64,000 bases of DNA from Microbacterium sp. Yaish 1 (GTDB lineage: Bacteria > Actinomycetota > Actinomycetes > Actinomycetales > Microbacteriaceae). The DNA is taken from assembly GCF_002245215.1 (NCBI RefSeq), contig NZ_NPMR01000001.1:930001-994000 (forward strand), written 5' to 3'. Position numbers and translations under genes: made by a program. The stretch's first letter is position 1. Each line of letters begins with the position of its first letter. A model generated the notes under the pieces. That model saw nothing but the letters and a program-made list of their open reading frames with translations. It had not been told where the DNA came from and did no database searches. Below, piece by piece: positions 35,002 through 42,312 of this stretch.

Positions 35002-35978
35002 CCGCCAGCGACGGACTGACCTACACGCCGGGCGAGCTCGACCGCGACGCGACGTTCTACGTCGCGGGTCACCGCGGGCTCGTTGGCTCGGCCATCGTGC
35101 GCCGGCTCGAGAAGGCCGGGTTCACCAATGTCGTCGGCAAGATGTCGAAGGAGCTCGACCTCAAGAACCGCGATGATGTCTTCGCGTACCTCGGCGAGAT
35201 CAAGCCGAAATACGTCGTGTTGGCGGCAGCCAAGGTCGGCGGCATCATGGCGAACAGCACGTACCCCGTCGACTTCCTCAGCGACAACATGCGCATCCAG
35301 ACGAACGTGCTCGATGCCGCACTCGCGAACGACGTCGAACGTGTCGCCTTCCTCGGCTCGTCGTGCATCTACCCCAAGTTCGCCGAGCAGCCCATCCGCG
35401 AGGACTCGCTGCTGACGGGCCACCTGGAGCCGACGAACGACGCCTATGCGATCGCAAAGATCGCCGGCATCCTGCACACTCAGGCGGTCCGGCGACAGTA
35501 CGGGCTTCCCTGGATCTCGGCCATGCCGACGAACCTCTACGGGCCGAACGACAACTTCTCGCCGCAGGGCTCTCACGTCCTGCCCGCGCTCATCCGTCGT
35601 TATGACGAGGCGGCGCGTTCGGGTGCGAGCTCCGTGACGAACTGGGGCACCGGGACCCCGCGCCGCGAGTTCCTCCACTCCGACGACATGGCGGATGCTG
35701 TGCTCCACCTGCTCGAGCACTACGACGGCCCGGAGCAGGTCAATGTCGGCACCGGGACCGACGTCACGATTCGCGAGATCGCCGAGACGATCGCCGACGT
35801 CACCGGCTTCGAGGGCGAGACCGAGTGGGACACCTCGAAGCCCGATGGAACGCCGCAGAAGCTGCTCGACGTATCGAAGCTCGCCGAGGCTGGCTGGACC
35901 GCTCAGATCTCGCTGCAGGAGGGCTTGGAGCGCACCGTGGCCTGGTACCACGACAACGTGGAGCGCATTCGCGAGTGA
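34998..35978 (+). CDS. fcl: GDP-L-fucose synthase
   Basis: 326-residue epimerase-reductase that turns GDP-4-keto-6-deoxymannose into GDP-L-fucose with NADPH. The nucleotide motif [10 protein letters not shown] is at residues 23-32, GSSCIYP at 120-126, and the catalytic pair Tyr150/Lys154 lies in [24 protein letters not shown] and [12 protein letters not shown] are typical of the family. The GTG at 34998 overlaps the gmd stop. About 15 residues precede the first strand, slightly longer than usual. It forms the fucose module with gmd and the WcaI-like enzyme; its stop overlaps a GTG that opens a degenerate Dabb-like frame. Confidence 0.97.
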   Translation: MTASDGLTYTPGELDRDATFYVAGHRGLVGSAIVRRLEKAGFTNVVGKMSKELDLKNRDDVFAYLGEIKPKYVVLAAAKVGGIMANSTYPVDFLSDNMRIQTNVLDAALANDVERVAFLGSSCIYPKFAEQPIREDSLLTGHLEPTNDAYAIAKIAGILHTQAVRRQYGLPWISAMPTNLYGPNDNFSPQGSHVLPALIRRYDEAARSGASSVTNWGTGTPRREFLHSDDMADAVLHLLEHYDGPEQVNVGTGTDVTIREIAETIADVTGFEGETEWDTSKPDGTPQKLLDVSKLAEAGWTAQISLQEGLERTVAWYHDNVERIRE

Positions 35979-36304
35979 GCGCCTTCCGCCACATCGTGCT
36001 GTTCGGCATCCACGATGAGGTCTCGGATGAACGAGTGACCGAAGCGATCGACGCGCTTCACTGCACCGGTGCCTGGGTCGACGGCCCGATCGACTCTTCG
36101 AACCCGCGGGCGGCACCGCTCGAGCCACCGGCGCCCAGTGTGGGCCGTGGAAGGGTCGCTCGCCTGGCACGCGAGCGTCGGCGAAGCGCGACGTGCATTA
36201 CCGGGCCAGGACTAACCCGAGCCTTAAGACGCAGAGCCGCCCGTCTAGCCGGTCCGCGGCGCGCGCCCCTTCAAAGTCAAGCAGGTCAGCAACGTGGGTC
36301 ATGA
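35975..36304 (+). pseudogene. Degenerate Dabb-domain (stress-responsive A/B barrel) remnant
   Basis: A GTG overlapping the fcl stop opens a 109-codon frame. Its first 30 residues ([20 protein letters not shown], then TEAIDAL) match the N-terminus of Dabb-type ferredoxin-fold proteins. After that the frame turns Arg-rich and loses all family similarity, so the second half of the domain is gone. A second fragment with the same EAIDAL core lies at 39497-39541. It is probably a decayed gene rather than a working protein. Bases 36305-36415 hold no gene but include a heptamer repeat. Confidence 0.55.
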
Positions 36305-36373
36305 GCCAATTCTCCGCTGGGCCGGCCGGCGCGATCAGCCACCCGCGATACCTGGCCGATCGTTGCCGACTGC

Positions 36374-36396
36374 GGCGACAGGCGACAGGCGACAGG
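36374..36396. repeat. Heptanucleotide tandem repeat before acyltransferase
   Basis: GCGACAG units repeat three times, about 20 bases upstream of the acyltransferase GTG at 36416. It lies in the likely promoter or leader, so copy number could affect spacing. Confidence 0.75.
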
Positions 36397-36415
36397 CACA
36401 CATAGACTTCGTCCC

Positions 36416-37441
36416 GTGCGAACGGAACAGAGGGCGCGGTCAGGCGCAATCGACATGGTCCGAGTGATCGGAATCGTTGCTGTCGTCGCGGGACACATCT
36501 CCACAGAAGGCGTGATCCGCCCTCTCCTCTACAGCTGGCATGTCCCGTTGTTCTTCGTGCTCGTCGGGTACTTCTGGTCTGCCGAGCGAACGCTGCGAGC
36601 CGAGACTGTCTCTCGGTTGCGCTCCCTCGTCGTTCCAACCCTCGTATGGGGCACGGGCATCTACCTTGCCTACAGCGCAATCAACCTGCTCGCGGGCAGT
36701 TTCGATGGCGCGGTGCCGGTCTCGGCCTACATGGCCTACTGGTTCACACCCGCCCTCTTGATGGCCGCCCTCGTCTGCCGATTGCTGTCTCCGCTCCCGG
36801 CATGGGTGAGTTGGGCTGTGGCTTCCGTGGGCGTCGGGGCGGCGTATGTTGCTAACGATATCGTCGCGTCGGCACCTCTCTATGTTGGCGCAGCACTGCC
36901 CGGGCTCTTCTTCGTGATGATCGGTCGCGCCGCCCGTCGCTACCGCGGGCGATTGCGTCTGCGGTTTGTCCTGCCCGTGTTCGCGACCGTTGTTTCGCTG
37001 ATCGCGCTCGGCGTTTCCGCGCCGGTGGACATGAAGAACGGCGATCTGGGCACGCCGATCCTCAGCGTTCTCGCGGCTGCGGTGATTTCGTTGACGCTTA
37101 TCGTAGTTTCCGAGACATACGCACCGCGCCTCCCAAGGGTCGTCTCCACCGTCGCCACCCACCTAGCGCTCTCAGGATGGGCAGTGATCCTTGGCCACGC
37201 TGCGTTCATCCTCGCGTTCAGGCACCTGGGCGCTCCCCCGGCGTTCGTGTTCCTGAGCGCACTCGTCCTGCCCTGGGTGATCGGACTCGTCGCCCTACCA
37301 ACGCGCGCCTCGCCAGCAGTGAACGGCAGTCCAAAACAGGTCGGGCTGGGGTCCGGGAGTAGCACTTCGCCGCGCTCGAGCACCAAACGGCCTGTCGCGT
37401 CGAACGGCGCGAGTCACGCGACGCGCCCGTGCGAGGATTAG
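36416..37441 (+). CDS. Acyltransferase-3 family membrane protein
   Basis: 341-residue integral membrane acyltransferase with about ten helices, probably adding acetyl or another acyl group to the exopolysaccharide. The N-terminus carries the family signature SGAIDMVRVIGIVAVVAGHI, with the catalytic His in VVAGHIS, then LLYSWHVPLFFVLVGYFWS. The C-terminal 45 residues are polar, low-complexity and probably disordered. The GTG at 36416 has no strong ribosome binding site. It is followed four bases later by the polymerase-like gene, so both are probably co-transcribed within the polysaccharide island. Confidence 0.87.
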   Translation: MRTEQRARSGAIDMVRVIGIVAVVAGHISTEGVIRPLLYSWHVPLFFVLVGYFWSAERTLRAETVSRLRSLVVPTLVWGTGIYLAYSAINLLAGSFDGAVPVSAYMAYWFTPALLMAALVCRLLSPLPAWVSWAVASVGVGAAYVANDIVASAPLYVGAALPGLFFVMIGRAARRYRGRLRLRFVLPVFATVVSLIALGVSAPVDMKNGDLGTPILSVLAAAVISLTLIVVSETYAPRLPRVVSTVATHLALSGWAVILGHAAFILAFRHLGAPPAFVFLSALVLPWVIGLVALPTRASPAVNGSPKQVGLGSGSSTSPRSSTKRPVASNGASHATRPCED

Positions 37442-37445
37442 GCGC

Positions 37446-38831
37446 ATGCCCGCCCCTCGCACACTCATCCTGTGGGCGGTCGTTGCCGCCACGGTGATCG
37501 TCGCCGTGGTACTGGCGGTCTCGAGCTCGCCCGAGTCCACGTGGCTCCCGTTCGCAGTACCGCTTGCTCCTCTGCTCCTGCTTGCATCGATGCGGTCGCG
37601 TCTGCAGATCGTGCCGCTTTCGCCGGTTTGGCTGATTGGTATCATCATCGCTGTCGTCGGCGCGTTCGGCTACGTTCTTGCTGAGCCGCTCGCGGGTATG
37701 GCCGGCGGCGGGATCATACTGAATCTCCCCGTGGCGGATCGAGCGCCAACAGCCTACGTCTACGCGGTATCCGTCGCCGCGTTCTGCGTAGGGGCTCTTG
37801 CCGCCTCGCTGTTCACCCGACGGCGTGATCGTCTGGCGCTCACGGCCGTTGAGGTGTCCCCCCGTGGCCAGCTTTGGATGAATGCGATAGCCCTCGTGCC
37901 CTTCACGATGGTGCTAATCGCCTTGGGCAGCACCATTATCAGCCGCGATGTGTACCTCGCGGGCGCCAGTTCCAAAGCCTTATTCGGCTTGGGCCAACAA
38001 CTTGCCACAGCTACGACGGCTCTCCTCGGCTACGTGGTCGCGGCAGGTAATAGGGGCCGGCGAGCCTTTGCGCTGCTGCTCACCGTCGCCTACCTCGCAA
38101 CGTTCTTCGCGCTCGGCTCTCGCCGGCTCGCGCTCTTGCCGATCGTTTTCATCATCGGCATGCTCATGGCAAAGCCGACGCGTATCTGTCTCAAGCTCGC
38201 CGTCGCGGGTGCTGTCGCAGTCGTCTTACTCCCTCTGCCATTGTTCCTCCGCAACCTGTCACAGCACGGCCTCGCGGCTTACACGGAAGCACTCGGAGGC
38301 TATGATCTCGGCGAGGTTGACTGGCTCACCACGATCAATAACGTGCTGATCTCATTCCCGACGACAGGCATGTCCGCCTTCCACGTCAACCGCTTACCGC
38401 TTGACTACTTGTGGATCAGTATCAATCCCCTGCCTGGCCAAGACGCTGGCTGGTACAGCATCGCGTCATCACTCACCCTCAACCAATGGACGCCGTATTC
38501 GACTCTCGGCGAGTTGTGGAACTACGGCACCTTGCCGGCGCTCCTCGTCTGGGGCGCATTCGGTGTCTTCGCCGTTATCCTCGACCGCGCGGTTGGCTAT
38601 TTGTGGGAGGCGCGCATACCGTTTGTGAGCCTCGCCATCGTCGGACTGTCAGCATTGTTCGCAATCCAAACACTGCAGTACAACCTGCGGTCATCCTCGA
38701 GGATGCTGCTGTACGCGCTTCTGATCGCGGCAGGGGCCACGTTTTATATCAAGCTGCGTGACAACGCTCGACGCGCGGACGTCGATCGAGCCGCGCACGC
38801 CGGGCGTCGAAACGCTCTGCATGCCCGGTAG
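37446..38831 (+). CDS. Wzy-like oligosaccharide repeat-unit polymerase
   Basis: 461-residue membrane protein with ten or more helices. The long extracytoplasmic loop near residues ~270-345 (SQHGLAAYTEALGGYDLGEV, WISINPLPGQDAGWYSIASS and YSTLGELWNYGTLPALLVWG) is typical of O-antigen polymerase and related EpsG/Wzy proteins. It should join repeat units exported by the flippase. The assignment rests on topology and context because these polymerases share little sequence. It starts four bases after the acyltransferase and ends the polysaccharide island. Confidence 0.82.
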   Translation: MPAPRTLILWAVVAATVIVAVVLAVSSSPESTWLPFAVPLAPLLLLASMRSRLQIVPLSPVWLIGIIIAVVGAFGYVLAEPLAGMAGGGIILNLPVADRAPTAYVYAVSVAAFCVGALAASLFTRRRDRLALTAVEVSPRGQLWMNAIALVPFTMVLIALGSTIISRDVYLAGASSKALFGLGQQLATATTALLGYVVAAGNRGRRAFALLLTVAYLATFFALGSRRLALLPIVFIIGMLMAKPTRICLKLAVAGAVAVVLLPLPLFLRNLSQHGLAAYTEALGGYDLGEVDWLTTINNVLISFPTTGMSAFHVNRLPLDYLWISINPLPGQDAGWYSIASSLTLNQWTPYSTLGELWNYGTLPALLVWGAFGVFAVILDRAVGYLWEARIPFVSLAIVGLSALFAIQTLQYNLRSSSRMLLYALLIAAGATFYIKLRDNARRADVDRAAHAGRRNALHAR

Positions 38832-38965
38832 CGTGGTCCCGCTCTGCGCTATCCCCGCGTGGTCCGCATCTTCGACATCGGCGGGCACCTAGGGCATGTG
38901 AGCGCTCCGGGGGGGGCGACAGCGGTCTCCTCAGTGAGGGCCCGATTCTAGCGACCGCGCCCGCC

Positions 38966-39148
38966 TCAGTGCAGGTCGCGCACGCGAAGGAGCGAGAGCT
39001 TGCGGTGCGTGAGCCCTGAGCGCACTCGCACCATGCTGCATCCGCCCGGCACGAGCTCATCGCGGATCTCCGCGGTCAGCATGAAGGGCTGAACCTGTCG
39101 CCAGCCGTCGGCGGCGTCGTAGATGTGAGTCACTCGATACTTGCGCAT
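38966..39148 (-). CDS. Small conserved-looking protein
   Basis: 60-residue soluble protein of unknown function, opening RKYRVTHIYDAADGWRQVQP and ending in a basic segment (GLTHRKLSLLRVRDLH). The alternating hydrophobic pattern suggests a small beta-sheet domain. The ATG at 39148 is preceded by GGGGAGGAACC, one of the strongest ribosome binding sites in the window and almost identical to that of the DUF5979 gene (GGGGAGGAAAC). It is convergent with the polymerase gene. Bases 38832-38965 and 39149-39385 hold no other supported gene. Confidence 0.7.
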   Translation of the reverse strand: MRKYRVTHIYDAADGWRQVQPFMLTAEIRDELVPGGCSMVRVRSGLTHRKLSLLRVRDLH

Positions 39149-39385
39149 GGTTCCTCCCCGTCCGATGACCGGCCCCGATCGGCGCGCGTCGGGCCCAGCG
39201 CCCGACGGACGCGACGATACGCGCCTCGGGCTTCGAGCACAGGAGGCCTGAGTGAACCCAGGGCTACGACCCGTATCGGCTACCGGTCCGGTTGCGCTGG
39301 CGCTGAGATTCCGGCGCTACGGAGCCGCCCGCGGCATCCGTCTCCCGCGTAACGTGGCGTGGACCGAGAACCGTCAGGGGCCGTC

Positions 39386-39484
39386 GTGGACACCACCGTT
39401 TTCTTCATCGCCGCTTTGCTCGCCGTCGCCGCGATCGCGACCGCGGCCGCGTACGGTCGGCGCCGCGGCCGCCGCAAGCGCTGA
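39386..39484 (+). CDS. Very small membrane protein
   Basis: 32-residue frame from GTG 39386, with AGGGG six bases upstream. It encodes one hydrophobic helix (TVFFIAALLAVAAIATAAA) followed by an Arg-rich tail (YGRRRGRRKR), giving a clear inside-positive single-pass topology. Such tiny proteins are easily missed and equally easily over-called in GC-rich DNA. The tail and ribosome binding site favour a real gene, but no homologue is known to me. Confidence 0.4.
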   Translation: MDTTVFFIAALLAVAAIATAAAYGRRRGRRKR

Positions 39485-39496
39485 CCGAACGAGCGA

Positions 39497-39541
39497 GTGG
39501 CCGAAGCGATCGATGCACTCCGGCCACTCATTGCCACTTGG
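39497..39541 (+). pseudogene. Second Dabb-like fragment
   Basis: Fifteen codons read VAEAIDALRPLIATW. The first 26 bases match 36035-36060 in 21 positions, with CCGAAGCGATCGA identical. No start, ribosome binding site or continuation exists, and the stretch ends eleven bases before the convergent surface-protein stop. It looks like a leftover of the same ancestral gene as 35975-36304. Confidence 0.45.
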
Positions 39542-39551
39542 CAATACCGCT

Positions 39552-42113
39552 CTACTCGGCCGCAGCTCCCGAGCGCGAGCGCCGCGTGCGGGATGCCGTC
39601 AGCACCGCTGCTCCCACGGCGAGCATGAGAACCGCAGCCCCGGTCGCCCACCACACGGTCGCCTCGCCGCCCGGCACACCGGTGGCGGCGAGGTCACTCG
39701 GGTCGCCCGAGGTCGTCACCGCGAGCTCCGGCGCGGTGAGCGTGTTCGTCAGCGTCACCTCGACGACCGTGCCGTCGCCGATCGTCACGCTCACCGGGCT
39801 GAACGCCGGAGCCTCCCACGTCGCGCCCTCGATGTCGGCGGGCGCGATCTCCGTGAGGGTGACCTGCGCACCGAAGGGCAGCTGCGGGCTCGTCACGGTC
39901 TGACCGGCACGGACGGTCAGCTCACCCTCGGCGCCGCCGAAACCGACGCCGGCGGGGTACGCGTAGTGCACGGTGAACTCGGTGTCGGCCGGCACCTGAC
40001 CCGCGGCGTTGCCCTCGATGACCTTGTGGATCGAGAACGCGCCCGTGTTCAGGTCGAGCAGGTTCGTCAGCGTGATCCGCGCGGTCTCGTTCTGCACGAC
40101 CGTGAACGTGTTGCCCGGCTCGAAGGTCGGGGCCGCCCACGTGCCTCCCGTGATCGCGACGGGCGCTTCGCTGAGCGTGACCTCGGCGCCGGCGGGCGCG
40201 GTGACGGCCACGGCATCCTCGTCCGCGGCGACCGTGACCGTTCCCGACCCCGCCTCGATGCCGAGCTCGCTGTTCGCAGGCCACGCGTAGTCGACCTCGA
40301 AGGTGCGGTCGACGACCAGGTCGGCGGCGTCACCGGTGAGCTTCTTCTCGATCGCGAAGAACCCGACGTCGCGGGCGATCACGTTCGTCGCGGTCACGGT
40401 CGCGCCGACCGAATCGGCGCCGATGGTCATCGTCTGCGGCGAGACGCTCGATCCGGTCCACGTGCCGCCGGGAACATCGGCCGGCGCGGTCTCGGCGAAG
40501 CTGACCTCCGCCCCCACGGGCAGCGCGGGGAACTCCACGATCGACCCGTCGGCGGGAAGCGCGACGGATGCCGAGCCGGCCGCGATCGCGAGCTCGGGGT
40601 TCGCGGGCCACGACGCCGTGAGCTCGAACGCGGTGCCCTCCGGCATCCGCATCCCATCCGGGTTGTCGAGCTGCTTGCGCGCCTGCACGGCCTGCGTCTG
40701 CAACGCCGCAGCGTTCGTGAGCGTGACGTCGAGCGGCGTCGACGAGTGCGTCGCGGTGAAGCTGAACGAGCCGTCGCGGGCGGGCGCGACGGGAGCGCCG
40801 GCGAGCGTCAGCACCGACGATCCGTCGACATTGCTCGGCCACGGGTCGACCTCTTTCAGCGTCACCGTCGAGCCGGCGTAGATGTCGGAGCTCGTGTACG
40901 ACCAGTCGTTGCCGGCGTCGAGCGTGATGGTGCCCGAGGTGGGGGCCGGGATGCCGCCGGGGTACGCGATCGTGTAGTCGACCCGGATGCCGTCGGGCGC
41001 GATGACACCCGCATCGAGGTCGAAGGTCTTCCGCAGCTGGAACCGGGCGTAGTTCTGACCGACCGCCGAGCCGCTGCTGCTGTACCGGGTCGCGGTCGAC
41101 ACGGCCTCGCGAGCCGTCCCGCCGATCGCGACGGTGGCGTCGTTGCGGTACGAGCCGGGCCCCGTGACGCCCTTGCCGCCGTCCTCCGCGATGACGTCCC
41201 AGTTCACGCGGTACACCGATCCGGTCAGCGCGACGGGGTTCTCCGCGGCATCCTGACCGGAGCAGCCCGTGCCGGCGGTCGTCTCGAACCGCACCTGCCG
41301 GCCACCGTCGCTGACGGTGTACTGCGACGGGTCGAGGTCGGTCCAGACCGGCGTCTGCTGGTTCCACCGGTCGGTGACGACGCAGCTCGCGCGCTGGACG
41401 CGAGGCGATCCCTCGACGAGCGTGAAGGGGTTCTGCTCATCGAAACGGTCGGTGACGGTCACCGTCTGTCCAGCGGCGAGCGAACGCCCGTCGTCCTCCG
41501 ACTGCACGCCCTGGCCGCGGGTCGGCACGCCGATCCACCAGTGCACGGCGTCGTTCGCGTTCTCGTACCAGCCGCTCTTCCACGGATTCCAGACGCCGTC
41601 ATAGCTGCAGTTCTCGGCGCAGTACCGCGATGTGATGTGCACGGGCGGCGTCGCCACGCCCCCGACCGTGAACGTCGCGCTGGGAACGGCCTCGGTATTA
41701 CTGAGGTCGACCTGCGCGCGGATCGTGAACTCGCCTCGGATGTCGAGGGGGTTCGACATGACGTAGTCGTCGTCGATGACGCACTCGACCCGGCTCGCCG
41801 TGACGGTGCACGTGCCGTTGCCGATGCTGAACGACGTGCCCTGGCCGATGAGCTCGGACGGCAGGTCGAACGCGACACGAAGCGTCGGCGTCGCGGGCGA
41901 CTCGCTCGCGTGCCACGTCACCTTCAGCGTCTGGACCGACTGGTCCTGGAAGGTGTCGTTCGTGAACTCGACGGTGTCGAGCACCGCCGACGACCCCGCC
42001 GCCAGTGCCGGCGCGGCACCGCCCCACATCCCGACGGCCAGCACGGCGACGGCGAGCGCCGCACTCGCCCTGCCCCTTCGACGCAGGCGCGTGCCTGCAG
42101 CATCATGTTCCAT
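39552..42113 (-). CDS. LAATG-anchored surface protein with DUF5979-type repeats
   Basis: 853-residue exported protein. A signal peptide (ALAVAVLAVGMWGG then APALA) is followed by an adhesin-like N-terminal region containing paired cysteines (RYCAENC and GTGCSGQDAAENP). Four or so related beta-sandwich repeats of the DUF5979 kind follow (for example FSIHKVIEGNAAGQVPADTE and GAQVTLTEIAPADIEG). LAATG at 808-812, a hydrophobic helix and an Arg-rich end form a sortase E type wall anchor. The ATG at 42113 has the strong site GGGGAGGAAAC. A surface adhesin or stalk is likely. A MalT-like LuxR regulator is encoded 199 bases upstream on the same strand. Confidence 0.88.
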   Translation of the reverse strand: MEHDAAGTRLRRRGRASAALAVAVLAVGMWGGAAPALAAGSSAVLDTVEFTNDTFQDQSVQTLKVTWHASESPATPTLRVAFDLPSELIGQGTSFSIGNGTCTVTASRVECVIDDDYVMSNPLDIRGEFTIRAQVDLSNTEAVPSATFTVGGVATPPVHITSRYCAENCSYDGVWNPWKSGWYENANDAVHWWIGVPTRGQGVQSEDDGRSLAAGQTVTVTDRFDEQNPFTLVEGSPRVQRASCVVTDRWNQQTPVWTDLDPSQYTVSDGGRQVRFETTAGTGCSGQDAAENPVALTGSVYRVNWDVIAEDGGKGVTGPGSYRNDATVAIGGTAREAVSTATRYSSSGSAVGQNYARFQLRKTFDLDAGVIAPDGIRVDYTIAYPGGIPAPTSGTITLDAGNDWSYTSSDIYAGSTVTLKEVDPWPSNVDGSSVLTLAGAPVAPARDGSFSFTATHSSTPLDVTLTNAAALQTQAVQARKQLDNPDGMRMPEGTAFELTASWPANPELAIAAGSASVALPADGSIVEFPALPVGAEVSFAETAPADVPGGTWTGSSVSPQTMTIGADSVGATVTATNVIARDVGFFAIEKKLTGDAADLVVDRTFEVDYAWPANSELGIEAGSGTVTVAADEDAVAVTAPAGAEVTLSEAPVAITGGTWAAPTFEPGNTFTVVQNETARITLTNLLDLNTGAFSIHKVIEGNAAGQVPADTEFTVHYAYPAGVGFGGAEGELTVRAGQTVTSPQLPFGAQVTLTEIAPADIEGATWEAPAFSPVSVTIGDGTVVEVTLTNTLTAPELAVTTSGDPSDLAATGVPGGEATVWWATGAAVLMLAVGAAVLTASRTRRSRSGAAAE

Positions 42114-42312
42114 GTTTCCTCCCCAGACGCGCAGGGGTGTCGCCCCGAGCGCATCGTCCGTGTCGTCGCCCCCTTCGGCGACGACGGTTTCGCCGCGCTC
42201 GTAGCGAGGCTCATCCCACCGTCGCAGTCCGGTGACACGCCGGGCGCACCCGAGCCCGCGGCATAGTCCTTCGGCGGAGGATTTCACCCTCGGACTAGTA
42301 CCGGCCCGCCAC

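Noticed and set aside
39252-42266. A plus-strand frame of about 1000 codons with AGGAGG at 39241-39246 before a GTG at 39252
   Set aside because: Despite the good-looking ribosome binding site, the product is low-complexity and antisense to the DUF5979 surface protein.
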